A stretch of DNA of 64,000 nucleotides from the NCBI RefSeq assembly GCF_947500985.1, contig NZ_CANMTX010000003.1:434001-498000 (forward strand). The letters are read 5' to 3'. This document shows positions 1 through 8,341 of the stretch, piece by piece. Position 1 is the stretch's first letter. Each line of letters begins with the position of its first letter. The notes below the pieces were generated by a model. The model did no database searches. It was not told the DNA's origin and saw only the letters and a program-made list of their open reading frames with translations. The translations under genes were made by a program, and so were the position numbers. The DNA is from an uncultured Maribacter sp. (lineage in GTDB: Bacteria > Bacteroidota > Bacteroidia > Flavobacteriales > Flavobacteriaceae).

Positions 1-584
1 GGATTTTTCATTACATAGTCAACGATCATAGGTACAACCTTATCACTAACACTCCATTCTGGTTGCAGGTATAAAATACAATTCGCATTTGTTTTCGCGG
101 CTTGCTCTTCGGCAAAAATTAAATCGTGCTTGTTATACACTATAACTTTAAGCTCATGAGCTTCATCGTAAATACGACCTTCAGGTAATTTATTTTTTTT
201 TGGTGAAAGACAGATCCAATCCCATTCCCCAGAAAGTGTGTAGGCACCAGAAGTTTCTATATGAGTTTTAAGACCTTTATCCTTTAATGCATTTGTGATC
301 GGGTTCATATCCCACATTAAAGGTTCTCCGCCAGTAATAACAATAGTATCAGAATACTTTGCGGCATTATCAACAATTTGTTCAATGGCAGTAGGCGGAT
401 GCGTTTCTGCATTCCAACTTTCTTTTACATCACACCAATGGCAACCAACATCACACCCTCCAACACGAATAAAGTAAGCTGCAGTTCCTTTATGAAAGCC
501 TTCACCCTGTATAGTATAAAACTCTTCCATTAAGGGTAAATACACCCCTTTATTCACTTTCTCAAGTACCTCCTCATTTTTCAT
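1..584 (-). CDS. queE: 7-carboxy-7-deazaguanine synthase QueE (3' end off the window)
   Basis: Radical-SAM enzyme that converts 6-carboxy-tetrahydropterin to 7-carboxy-7-deazaguanine in the queuosine/preQ0 pathway. About 194 codons are visible and the C-terminus lies beyond the left edge. The N-terminal part reads FYTIQGEG followed by the cluster-binding CDVGCHWC (CxxxCxxC, as in many bacterial QueE) and then VITGGEPL, the SAM-contacting GGE motif. The start at 584 gives the N-terminus I would expect for a flavobacterial homologue; the next Met is about 19 codons further in. A -7 box (589-596) ends four bases before the ATG, so the mRNA may have almost no leader. The gene is divergent from the HerA-like gene. 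Identification is from family motifs. Confidence 0.93.
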   Translation of the reverse strand, partial: MKNEEVLEKVNKGVYLPLMEEFYTIQGEGFHKGTAAYFIRVGGCDVGCHWCDVKESWNAETHPPTAIEQIVDNAAKYSDTIVITGGEPLMWDMNPITNALKDKGLKTHIETSGAYTLSGEWDWICLSPKKNKLPEGRIYDEAHELKVIVYNKHDLIFAEEQAAKTNANCILYLQPEWSVSDKVVPMIVDYVMKN

Positions 585-588
585 TCGG

Positions 589-596
589 CAAAGATA
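589..596 (-). promoter_or_regulatory. -7 box of the queE promoter (TATCTTTG)
   Basis: Read on the minus strand the sequence is TATCTTTG, an exact match to the Bacteroidota -7 consensus TAnnTTTG. Only CCGA separates it from the queE ATG. A TTTG lies 12 bases upstream, closer than the usual 19, so the -33 element is uncertain. Confidence 0.6.
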
Positions 597-755
597 CGTT
601 TTAGTTGACAAATTCTATTAGAACTACGCATCGGTAAATTCTGTACTCAGGCACGTACTGTTCGTACATTAAATGTTAAAAAGTCGTGATATTTAAGGCT
701 GCACATGTCTTTAGGTTTGGTTAAAAATCCCCTATTTTTATCGAAAATATATAAA

Positions 756-2261
756 ATGACCGGTACCGAAGATTTTTTTGAGCATATAGAAAAGGGATAT
801 GCTACGAAAGGCGATTACATTAATATGGGCGCAGCTATGCTAAATGGTGAAGCTGTTACTAATGCATTCGTAAAAATTCCGTTAAAAACTTTAAACAGGC
901 ACGGGCTTATTGCAGGTGCTACGGGTACTGGTAAAACAAAAACATTACAAGTGCTTGCAGAGAATTTATCTGAAAAAGGTATTCCTGTAATGTTGATGGA
1001 TTTAAAAGGAGATTTAAGCGGATTGGCACAACCTAGTCCTGGTCACGCTAAAATTGATGAACGTCATGCTAAAATCGGTTTCCCTTTTGAAGCAAGTAGC
1101 TTTCCTGTAGAAATACTTTCATTATCTGAACAAGATGGTGTAAAGTTGAGAGCCACGGTTTCTGAATTCGGACCAGTATTATTATCACGTATACTTGACC
1201 TCTCTGAAACGCAATCGGGTATTGTTGCCGTAATATTCAAATACTGCGATGACCAAAAAATGCCATTGCTAGATTTAAAAGATTTCAAAAAAGTATTGCA
1301 ATATGCAACAGGAGCCGGCAAGGCAGAATTCACAAAAGAATACGGTCGTATTTCTACAAGTTCTACCGGTACCATTCTTAGAAAAATTATTGAGTTAGAG
1401 CAACAAGGTGCTGAATTGTTTTTCGGTGAAAAGTCTTTCGATGTAAATGACCTAACTCGTATCGATGAGCAAGGTAGAGGCTATATTAATATTCTACGCC
1501 TAACAGATATTCAAGACAGACCTAAGTTATTCTCTACATTTATGTTGAGTTTATTGGCAGAAATATATGATACTTTCCCAGAACAGGGCGATAGTGATAA
1601 ACCAGAATTGATTCTTTTTATAGACGAAGCACATCTTATTTTTAAGGAAGCTTCAAAAGCATTGTTGGATCAAATAGAAAGTATTGTTAAACTGATACGT
1701 TCAAAAGGTATTGGTTTGTATTTTGTAACCCAAAACCCAACAGATGTACCAAATGATGTATTGTCGCAATTAGGGTTAAAAGTGCAACATGCATTACGGG
1801 CATTTACCGCTAGAGATAGAAAAGCAATTAAATTGACGGCAGAAAACTACCCAGAATCTGAGTTTTACGATACCAAAGAAGTACTTACCTCATTGGGTAT
1901 TGGTGAAGCTTTGATATCTGCATTAGATGAAAAAGGTAGACCTACGCCACTTGCGGCTACATTACTACGCGCACCTATGAGCCGTATGGATGTCTTGACC
2001 GATAAAGAATTAAAAGAGGTAAACGATAGATCTTCACTAGTAAAAAAATATGGTGAAGTAATTGATCGAGAAAGTGCTTATGAAATCTTGAACGAAAAGA
2101 TTGAGAAAGCAGAGAAATTGGCGGAAAAAGAAAAGAACAAACCGGCTGCTAGAAAAACATCTAGTAGAACAAGCACAAGACAAAACCCGGTGATCAAAGT
2201 ATTAACAAGTGCTACTTTTATTAGAGGTGTACTTGGAGTATTAAAAAAAGTGATGAGATAG
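756..2261 (+). CDS. HerA-like ATPase, DUF853 family
   Basis: P-loop ATPase of the HerA/FtsK-like group, related to E. coli YjgR. Walker A is GATGTGKT near residue 54, just after NRHGLIA, and Walker B is LILFIDEAH near residue 290. A conserved VTQNP segment follows and the C-terminal tail is Lys/Arg-rich. The reading frame is open from 705, but the 17 extra codons before 756 look unlike the family and overlap likely promoter sequence, so I place the start at ATG 756 (501 aa). The biochemical role of DUF853 proteins is not settled; DNA translocation is inferred from HerA. The next gene begins 3 nt after the stop, so the two are probably co-transcribed. Confidence 0.85.
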   Translation: MTGTEDFFEHIEKGYATKGDYINMGAAMLNGEAVTNAFVKIPLKTLNRHGLIAGATGTGKTKTLQVLAENLSEKGIPVMLMDLKGDLSGLAQPSPGHAKIDERHAKIGFPFEASSFPVEILSLSEQDGVKLRATVSEFGPVLLSRILDLSETQSGIVAVIFKYCDDQKMPLLDLKDFKKVLQYATGAGKAEFTKEYGRISTSSTGTILRKIIELEQQGAELFFGEKSFDVNDLTRIDEQGRGYINILRLTDIQDRPKLFSTFMLSLLAEIYDTFPEQGDSDKPELILFIDEAHLIFKEASKALLDQIESIVKLIRSKGIGLYFVTQNPTDVPNDVLSQLGLKVQHALRAFTARDRKAIKLTAENYPESEFYDTKEVLTSLGIGEALISALDEKGRPTPLAATLLRAPMSRMDVLTDKELKEVNDRSSLVKKYGEVIDRESAYEILNEKIEKAEKLAEKEKNKPAARKTSSRTSTRQNPVIKVLTSATFIRGVLGVLKKVMR

Positions 2262-2264
2262 CAT

Positions 2265-2819
2265 ATGAAGTTTAGATATACCCTTTTATTAATTTTCTGC
2301 TGTGGTTTACTAATAAATTGCACAGATGAGAAGAATACAGATTTTCAAATATCTGGTGATCAAGTTGGTAGATTATCAAAGCAAAGCTTAGCACGTGATA
2401 TTGAATTAATTTTTGAAAAAGACTCGGTAGTACAAGATACTGTGAAGCTAAATTTCGGTAATGGTGCCAGTAAAATAAAAATTTACGAAAAAGGCGGGGC
2501 TTTATTATTGACCTTAACACCAAATAACGATAGCATTGCTACCATACAAAATGTACTGGTCAATGATGAACGCTTCGTAACAGATAAGGGCATTTCTAAA
2601 ATAAGTACCTTCAAAGAAATACGAGAAAACTACCCGATTAAAAAAATCATAAGCGCTATTAATAATGTGGTTGTTTTACTGAAGGATAGTGATCTATATT
2701 TCACCATAGACAAAAAAGAATTACCTGAAAGCCTGCGATATAATGCCAACAGCACTATTGAAGAGGTGCAAATACCAGATACTGCAAAAGTAAAATACAT
2801 GATGGTCGGTTGGGATTGA
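2265..2819 (+). CDS. Hypothetical lipoprotein
   Basis: A 184-residue protein with a hydrophobic signal peptide ending in a lipobox-like LLINC; Cys19 would be lipidated. The mature part is hydrophilic, with no motif I recognise and no transmembrane segment. It starts 3 nt after the HerA-like ATPase and is probably in the same operon. A short hairpin with an AT-rich tail lies about 25 nt downstream (2843-2862) and could be a weak terminator. Function unknown. Confidence 0.75.
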   Translation: MKFRYTLLLIFCCGLLINCTDEKNTDFQISGDQVGRLSKQSLARDIELIFEKDSVVQDTVKLNFGNGASKIKIYEKGGALLLTLTPNNDSIATIQNVLVNDERFVTDKGISKISTFKEIRENYPIKKIISAINNVVVLLKDSDLYFTIDKKELPESLRYNANSTIEEVQIPDTAKVKYMMVGWD

Positions 2820-2884
2820 TATTCTTAAAACCCTAAAATTTGATATCCTTCGGATAATTTTTATACATTTCAAAATTTTATCAG

Positions 2885-3724
2885 GTGCCAGTATTCCTTC
2901 AAAAGCTAATACCTAAATTAATAGGATTCTACTTTAATATGATTGTTTGGTTTTCTCCAAAGAAAGCTGCCTACAAGGCATTTTTAGTATTTACAAAGGT
3001 TAGAAAAGGTCGCGTACTTCCAAATCAAAAATCATTTTTAGACCAAGCTAAGCTAGAGGTGTTATCATTAGATGAAAATGAAATTCAAGTATACAATTGG
3101 CTGGGAAGCAAAGCAACCGTTTTACTAGTACACGGTTGGGAAAGCAATACCTGGCGTTGGCATAAACTCATAGAAAGATTACAAAAAGCAGATTTCAATA
3201 TCATTGCTTTTGATGCGCCCGCACACGGGTATTCTTCGGGCAACATGTTACATGTACCGCTTTATGCAGAAACCGTACAGCAGGTATTAAATAAATACAA
3301 ACCAACAACAGTCATAGGACATTCTATGGGAGGTATGACTGTTTTATATAATGAGTCTTTACACCCAAACAAAACCATAGAAAAAATAGTTACCATTGGT
3401 TCTCCATCAGAGTTTCATGAAATACTTACGCACTACAAAAACTTACTAGGATTTAATGGTAAAGTCTTAAAAGCATTGAAAAACTTAGTGTACAACGAAT
3501 TCCAATTTACAGTAGAGGAATTTTCTAGTTCCAAATTTGTTAAAACTAACCAGAAAAAAGGATTACTTTTTCATGACAGGTTTGATATGATAGCTCCGTA
3601 CCACGCCTCTGTTGATGTACATAAACATTGGAAAGGAAGTGAATTTGTAAGCACTGAAGGTTTAGGCCATTCTATGCACCAAGATGGGGTAAACGAAAAG
3701 ATTGTTTCTTTCTTAGAAGGATAA
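2885..3724 (+). CDS. Alpha/beta hydrolase
   Basis: Serine hydrolase of the alpha/beta-fold superfamily. It shows the oxyanion-side motif LVHGWES, the nucleophile elbow GHSMGG, a candidate acid in HDRFDMI and the catalytic His in GLGHSMHQDG near the C-terminus, so the triad looks complete. The longest frame uses GTG at 2885 (279 aa); ATG 2939 would remove 18 residues (PVFLQKLIPKL...) that look like a short hydrophobic N-terminus, so the start is not settled. Substrate cannot be named; the family includes esterases, lipases and acyltransferases. Confidence 0.85.
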   Translation: MPVFLQKLIPKLIGFYFNMIVWFSPKKAAYKAFLVFTKVRKGRVLPNQKSFLDQAKLEVLSLDENEIQVYNWLGSKATVLLVHGWESNTWRWHKLIERLQKADFNIIAFDAPAHGYSSGNMLHVPLYAETVQQVLNKYKPTTVIGHSMGGMTVLYNESLHPNKTIEKIVTIGSPSEFHEILTHYKNLLGFNGKVLKALKNLVYNEFQFTVEEFSSSKFVKTNQKKGLLFHDRFDMIAPYHASVDVHKHWKGSEFVSTEGLGHSMHQDGVNEKIVSFLEG

Positions 3725-3781
3725 TTTCCTATTGTATACAGCACACCCAAAAGTCACTTTTTATTTAAATTTAAAATAAAA

Positions 3782-4033
3782 ATGGCAAAATCAAACAACA
3801 TACCTCAAATACAAAACGAAGAACAATACCAAGCTTTAGTAGACAAAGGATACAGTAAAGAAAAAGCTGCACGTATTGCAAATACTAAAGATGCGGGAAA
3901 GAAAGGCGGTAAAGCTTCTACCTATGAAGAAAGAACTAAAAAAGAGCTTTATGACCAAGCTAAAGAAATTGGTATTGACGGACGTTCCAAAATGAGCAAA
4001 AAAGAGTTAATTTCAGCCTTAAGAAATAACTGA
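3782..4033 (+). CDS. Small basic protein with Rho-N/SAP-like C-terminus
   Basis: An 83-residue Lys-rich protein. The first half contains [18 protein letters not shown], a pattern common in small DNA-associated or stress-related proteins of soil and marine bacteria. The last ~35 residues ([14 protein letters not shown]...[13 protein letters not shown]) match the two-helix Rho termination factor N-terminal/SAP-type fold. A nucleic-acid-binding role is inference from that fold. The VOC gene starts 2 nt after its stop. Confidence 0.75.
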   Translation: MAKSNNIPQIQNEEQYQALVDKGYSKEKAARIANTKDAGKKGGKASTYEERTKKELYDQAKEIGIDGRSKMSKKELISALRNN

Positions 4034-4035
4034 TT

Positions 4036-4461
4036 ATGCAAAACGTAACACCTTTCCACATTGCCATTCCCGTTCATAACTTAGCGGAATGCAGAACTTT
4101 TTATAGAGATATTTTAAATTGCGAAGAAGGTCGTAGTAGTGACCACTGGGTAGATTTCAATTTATTCGGACATCAATTAGTGATCCATTACAAACCTAAA
4201 TCTGAGACAGAAAGCGTTCACCATAATCCTGTAGATGGTCATGATGTTCCCGTACCACATTACGGAGTAGTTTTACCTTGGGATGTATTTCAAAGCTTTT
4301 CAGAGGAGCTGAAATCAAAAGGTGTAAAGTTCGTCATTGAACCATATGTTCGTTTTGCAGGTAAAGTTGGCGAACAAGCTACCATGTTTTTCTATGACCC
4401 AGCAGGTAATGCTTTAGAGTTTAAAGCTTTCAAAGATATGGGGCAGTTGTTTGCGAAATAG
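4036..4461 (+). CDS. VOC-superfamily protein (glyoxalase/extradiol dioxygenase-like)
   Basis: A 141-residue single-domain protein of the vicinal oxygen chelate fold. It opens with [21 protein letters not shown] and ends with [14 protein letters not shown], the standard first and last strand motifs. Candidate metal ligands are the His in FHIAI, a His in the middle (HYGVVLP) and the Glu in LEFK. Such proteins carry out glyoxalase-, dioxygenase- or resistance-type reactions and the substrate cannot be told from sequence. The start is 2 nt after the Rho-N-like gene, so the two are co-transcribed. Confidence 0.85.
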   Translation: MQNVTPFHIAIPVHNLAECRTFYRDILNCEEGRSSDHWVDFNLFGHQLVIHYKPKSETESVHHNPVDGHDVPVPHYGVVLPWDVFQSFSEELKSKGVKFVIEPYVRFAGKVGEQATMFFYDPAGNALEFKAFKDMGQLFAK

Positions 4462-4470
4462 ACTTTACAA

Positions 4471-5301
4471 ATGTTAAAGACCTATAATTACTTATTAAAT
4501 AGTTTTCTTTTATTGATTACAACTTCGTTAACCATAAGTTGTGGACCAAAGATTGTAAAACATTCTGATTCATTCACTGATAGTAAAATCTCTACATTAA
4601 AAACTATTAAGGATAGAGACACTCTTAGAGTTGGTACTACGGGAGATTTTATGCCTTTTTCTTATAAAATCGATTCCAATAAAATCTATGCAGGCTTAGA
4701 CATAGAAATGGCTAAGACTTTAGCTAAATCTCTTGACGTAGAAGTAGCATTTATTGAGACTAGCTGGCCAACATTAATGGAAGATTTAAGGAATGGTAAA
4801 TTTGATATTGGAATGAGTGGTATAACCATTACTCCAGAACGACAGACAAAGGCATTTTTTAGTATACCCGTTTTATCTAGTGGAAAGGCAGCTATTACAA
4901 GAGATGAAAACTCACTTAATTATAATAGCATTGAAAAAATCAATAAACAAAACGTAAGAGTTATTTTTAATCCTGGCGGCACCAATGAAGCTTTTGCTAG
5001 AGCAAATTTCCCAAAGTCTAGGCTCATACTCAACGATAACAATTTAGATATTTTTCAAAAATTAGTGGACGGTGAAGCTGATGTTATGGTAACCGATGCA
5101 GTAGAAACGCTTATGCAAGAACAAATTCACAAAGAACTGGAGGCAGTTAACCCCAACCAACCTTTCAATTCTTTCGATTTTGGATATTTGATTGAAAAAG
5201 ATGCTGTTTTTAAGACCGTAATTGATAATTGGCTATTATCTCAACAAAAGGATAGCGTTGTTTTTAAATTGTTAAAGAAAGAAATTATCAACTTAAATTA
5301 A
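4471..5301 (+). CDS. PheC-like cyclohexadienyl/arogenate dehydratase-family lipoprotein
   Basis: Belongs to the periplasmic solute-binding-protein family 3 fold but most resembles the periplasmic cyclohexadienyl dehydratase PheC of Pseudomonas. Supporting segments are RVGTTGDFMPFSY, GLDIEMAKTLAKSL, SWPTLMEDLRNGKFDIGMSGI, PERQTKAFFS and NPGGTNEAFARANF; the Glu in GGTNE is in the position regarded as catalytic in PheC. A signal peptide ends at a lipobox-like TISC (Cys24), so the enzyme is probably membrane-anchored in the periplasm. If active it would make phenylpyruvate or phenylalanine from prephenate or arogenate. An amino-acid-binding protein without catalysis is the alternative. No permease or ATPase genes are adjacent. 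It converges with the aldo/keto reductase gene, only 4 nt apart. Confidence 0.75.
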   Translation: MLKTYNYLLNSFLLLITTSLTISCGPKIVKHSDSFTDSKISTLKTIKDRDTLRVGTTGDFMPFSYKIDSNKIYAGLDIEMAKTLAKSLDVEVAFIETSWPTLMEDLRNGKFDIGMSGITITPERQTKAFFSIPVLSSGKAAITRDENSLNYNSIEKINKQNVRVIFNPGGTNEAFARANFPKSRLILNDNNLDIFQKLVDGEADVMVTDAVETLMQEQIHKELEAVNPNQPFNSFDFGYLIEKDAVFKTVIDNWLLSQQKDSVVFKLLKKEIINLN

Positions 5302-5305
5302 CTAT

Positions 5306-6277
5306 CTACTGCGACCAAGAAGTCGGCACTCTATCCCAACGATGCTTTTTTAATTCATTATATAAATCTTCCGACAGTAGAATACCATCACTAGTTGCAG
5401 TATTCGCCAATACATTGCTTTGTTTACGCATACCAGGTATAGTTGTACCAACATTATCATTCATTAGAATAAAACGCAATGCCATTTCTGCCATGGTCAT
5501 ACCTTCAGGTATCAAAGGCCGTAAAGCATCTGCATGCTCAACAGAAGAAATTAAATTCTCGGGAACAAAATATGTTCCGCGCCAATCGCCTTCAGGGAAA
5601 GTGGTTTCTTTGGTCATAGTACCGGTCAATGTTCCTTCATCAAAAGGTACACGTGCAATGGTTGCTATGTCTAGCTCTTTACAGAGCGGAAACAAGTTAT
5701 CTATTGGTGCTTGATCGAATATGTTGTAAATGACTTGTACAGCATCTAGCAATCCTGTTTTTAAAGCTTTTATTCCATTTTCTGGCTCCCAACGATTCAT
5801 ACTAATACCCATTGCAGCTACTTTACCTGAAGTCTTTAAATCTTCAATAGCACGTTGCCATTCTTCTCTTTCGCTCCAAACATCATCCCAGGTATGAAAT
5901 TGCATAAGATCAATTTGCTCCAGCCCTAAATTCTTTAAAGTCTTATGGGTGTATTCCATAATATGTTCTGTAGGATAAGAATCCTCAAAAGCATATTCAG
6001 GTTTTGCTGGCCATTGGAAGTTTTTTGGTGGAATTTTACTTGCTGTATATATTTTCTTAGAAGGATGTCTCTTTACCAACTCCCCAAGCAACTCCTCACT
6101 ATGACCTTCTCCGTAACCCCAAGCGGTATCAAAGAAATTAACTCCGTTTTCAACTGCCAAGTCTAATGATTTTGCAGATTGGACATCATCACTTGCCGTC
6201 CAACCGGCCATTCCCCACATTCCGTATCCTACTTCACTTACTTGCCAATCTGTACGACCGAATCTTCTGTATTTCAT
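5306..6277 (-). CDS. Aldo/keto reductase
   Basis: NADPH-dependent oxidoreductase of the aldo/keto reductase (TIM-barrel) superfamily, 323 aa, cytosolic. The catalytic tetrad is visible: Asp and Tyr in FFDTAWGYGEGHSE, Lys in YTASKIPP and His in LMQFHTWDD. The N-terminus MKYRRFGRTDWQVSEVGYGMWG is typical. The C-terminal IPGMRKQSNVLANTAT region is the coenzyme-binding segment. The physiological substrate is not deducible. The gene lies 16 nt downstream of the esterase-like lipoprotein gene and may be read from the same promoter. Confidence 0.92.
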   Translation of the reverse strand: MKYRRFGRTDWQVSEVGYGMWGMAGWTASDDVQSAKSLDLAVENGVNFFDTAWGYGEGHSEELLGELVKRHPSKKIYTASKIPPKNFQWPAKPEYAFEDSYPTEHIMEYTHKTLKNLGLEQIDLMQFHTWDDVWSEREEWQRAIEDLKTSGKVAAMGISMNRWEPENGIKALKTGLLDAVQVIYNIFDQAPIDNLFPLCKELDIATIARVPFDEGTLTGTMTKETTFPEGDWRGTYFVPENLISSVEHADALRPLIPEGMTMAEMALRFILMNDNVGTTIPGMRKQSNVLANTATSDGILLSEDLYNELKKHRWDRVPTSWSQ

Positions 6278-6293
6278 GTTTAAACCTTGTGTC

Positions 6294-8027
6294 TTATTTA
6301 TACCTCCAACTTGTCAAATCAGCTCCTTTGGGTGCACTTTTCTCTATACGCTCCATAATCTTAGGCACGTACATCGTATTATATCTTAATCGCGTAATAG
6401 CATTTGGTTGGTCTGGATCCCCGTTCCAACAATGTTCGTCTCTATCTCCATATTTTACCTCTCCCTCATAATAAGGATCTGTAGTACTTTCCAAGAAATC
6501 TTCCATTAGGTATACAGCATTGTTGAGGTAGTAGTTATCCATATCTCCACAATAGATATGAATTTTACCTTTTAGATTATCACCTAATTTATCCCAATCT
6601 CGTTCTAGAATATGTCTTAAATCGAAATTCTCTTTCCAGTATTCAGCAACCCCGTGGTCGATATCACCTGTCTTTTTATCCCAAATTCTTTCTGGGTACC
6701 CATCTTCCCCTTGTGGCGAATAGGTAGCCTCCCAAATATCCCATTGTTGACCTGATCTTGACTTATCTCCCAATACTAATTCTAAGTGATTTCCTTGTTT
6801 TAAGGTAGATTGAATTTGACCTAAGTAATTTCTATGCGATGGTACTTCTAAAGTTTTATGTGCACTCTTATAGAAGTAGGCATTTTCATCTTCATATATA
6901 TTCGTTAAAGTATATGCTCTAAAATCTATGGGGTCTGGGCATGCCGCAAAACAACCGTTATATTCATCTGGGTATTTTACCTGAACCGCCAAAGCTTCCC
7001 AACCACCGGTAGAACCACCATATAGAAAACGAGACCACCCCTCTCCCATTCCTCTAAATTGTTTTTCTATTTCCGGAATCAATTCATAGGTAATGGCATC
7101 ACCATACGGACCTTGACTTGCAGAATTCACCGCATAAGAATCATCATAATATGGTGTAGGATGTTGAATTTGCAACACTATAAATCTTGGAAAATCTGGC
7201 TCGTTCCAACGTTTATAAAAATCGTAAGCTTCTTGTTGTTGAATAACATTATAGCCTTCTAAACTAAATCGTTCAGAATACTCTGGTTTCATTTTAGGAT
7301 CTGGAGGCGTAGTTCTGAATCCGCCAAAATCTGAAGGAAAATGTCCGTGAAAAACCATCAGCGGATACTTCGCTTCTGGATGTTCTTCAAATCCTTTTGG
7401 CAGCAATACATGCGCTCCTAAGAAAATATCACGTCCCCAAAACTCAGAAAGCTTTTCTGACTTCACTTTTACATGCTTAATCCACTTAGTATCTTCTGGT
7501 TCTTCAATTGGTGCAATCACCTGATCTAAATCGACCGACACATTTTCAAATCCGTTACCGGCAACTCTAATTTTAAATGGTTTGCTATATAAGTTACCAG
7601 GAGATTTATTCCATTGTTGTCCCTCTCCATTATCCATCGGCAACTTTACCGTATGCCCTGTAGACAAATTAAAAGTTTCATATACGTTCAAAAGCGCCTG
7701 TACATTATACTCACCCGGCGGAACATCTTTTAAGCTTTCGTACGGATACCCAAAAACAGTCTCATCAAAAGTTATAACTGAATCCTTAGCCCAATTCTCC
7801 ACATTCACACCGAATATCAATTGTGTATTGAGTCCGTCATTAATCTGAAACCGAGGTTCACTACTATCATCTGTAGAAAGCATGAGCAGCAAACGACCAT
7901 CTTTAGCCAAAGAATCTACCTCAGCAGAATAACTAACCTTTATTGAAAATTTATGCTCTAATTTAGGAGGTTCCGTACATCCTATTACAAAAGCAACGAC
8001 CACTAGTACCAAAAGAATTTTTCTCAT
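6294..8027 (-). CDS. Secreted esterase-like alpha/beta-hydrolase lipoprotein
   Basis: A 577-residue protein with signal peptide MRKILLVLVVVAFVIGC; the lipobox VIGC places the mature protein on a membrane. The first ~190 residues form a beta-rich domain. The rest is an esterase-D-like alpha/beta hydrolase with LMVFHGHFP, nucleophile elbow GGSTGGW and a likely catalytic His in EHCWNGDPD. The frame is open to 8081, but a consensus promoter (8045-8075) would start transcription near 8038, so ATG 8027 is the start. Similar proteins act on esters of sugars or phenolics, but the substrate here is unknown. Confidence 0.82.
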   Translation of the reverse strand: MRKILLVLVVVAFVIGCTEPPKLEHKFSIKVSYSAEVDSLAKDGRLLLMLSTDDSSEPRFQINDGLNTQLIFGVNVENWAKDSVITFDETVFGYPYESLKDVPPGEYNVQALLNVYETFNLSTGHTVKLPMDNGEGQQWNKSPGNLYSKPFKIRVAGNGFENVSVDLDQVIAPIEEPEDTKWIKHVKVKSEKLSEFWGRDIFLGAHVLLPKGFEEHPEAKYPLMVFHGHFPSDFGGFRTTPPDPKMKPEYSERFSLEGYNVIQQQEAYDFYKRWNEPDFPRFIVLQIQHPTPYYDDSYAVNSASQGPYGDAITYELIPEIEKQFRGMGEGWSRFLYGGSTGGWEALAVQVKYPDEYNGCFAACPDPIDFRAYTLTNIYEDENAYFYKSAHKTLEVPSHRNYLGQIQSTLKQGNHLELVLGDKSRSGQQWDIWEATYSPQGEDGYPERIWDKKTGDIDHGVAEYWKENFDLRHILERDWDKLGDNLKGKIHIYCGDMDNYYLNNAVYLMEDFLESTTDPYYEGEVKYGDRDEHCWNGDPDQPNAITRLRYNTMYVPKIMERIEKSAPKGADLTSWRYK

Positions 8028-8044
8028 AAGGATAAATGTTTCAC

Positions 8045-8075
8045 AAAAGGTACAGCATTCTAAATTCACATCAAA
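8045..8075 (-). promoter_or_regulatory. Promoter of the esterase-like lipoprotein gene
   Basis: On the minus strand TTTG (8072-8075), a 19-nt spacer and TACCTTTT (8045-8052, followed by G) match the Bacteroidota -33/-7 consensus TTTG-N19-TAnnTTTG. The transcript would begin about 10 nt upstream of ATG 8027, which rules out the longer open frame. Confidence 0.75.
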
Positions 8076-8142
8076 TACCAAGACTATAATTTCAACGTTT
8101 TATATTCATGTCCCATTTATTTGACAGCATAAATCATTTATT

Positions 8143-8289
8143 ATGAAAAAACTACTATTCACTTTATTAATAGGACTTTCAATAACCGTACTAGCAAGTT
8201 GTGATTATGATGACAGTAATGACATAGACATTCTAGTACCAAATGATACTACCGAAACAGGAGTAGAAATCAAGAAATTACCGGCATAA
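8143..8289 (+). CDS. Short lipoprotein, 48 aa
   Basis: ATG at 8143 and TAA at 8287-8289 give MKKLLFTLLIGLSITVLASC followed by only 28 mature residues beginning with the acidic run DYDDSNDIDI. The signal peptide and lipobox LASC are strong, and the acidic residues right after the lipidated Cys resemble the flavobacterial surface-export signal. It is divergent from the esterase-like gene and its stop codon touches the folD terminator. Such very short lipoproteins are usually missed by gene callers; function unknown. Confidence 0.6.
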   Translation: MKKLLFTLLIGLSITVLASCDYDDSNDIDILVPNDTTETGVEIKKLPA

Positions 8290-8326
8290 AAAAAGCCTCA
8301 CAATTATATTGCAAGGCTCATTTTAT
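8288..8326 (-). terminator. Intrinsic terminator of folD
   Basis: AGCCT (8294-8298) pairs with AGGCT (8314-8318) and CAAT with ATTG inside it, separated by a 2x2 internal loop. On the minus strand the stem is followed by seven T residues, so it serves folD. On the plus strand a weaker TTTTAT tail follows, so it may also stop the short lipoprotein gene. Confidence 0.8.
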
Positions 8327-8341
8327 AAATTTCTACGGAAA

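Noticed and set aside
8028-8081. 18-codon N-terminal extension of the esterase-like lipoprotein
   Set aside because: A consensus promoter lies within it and ATG 8027 gives a clean lipoprotein signal peptide.
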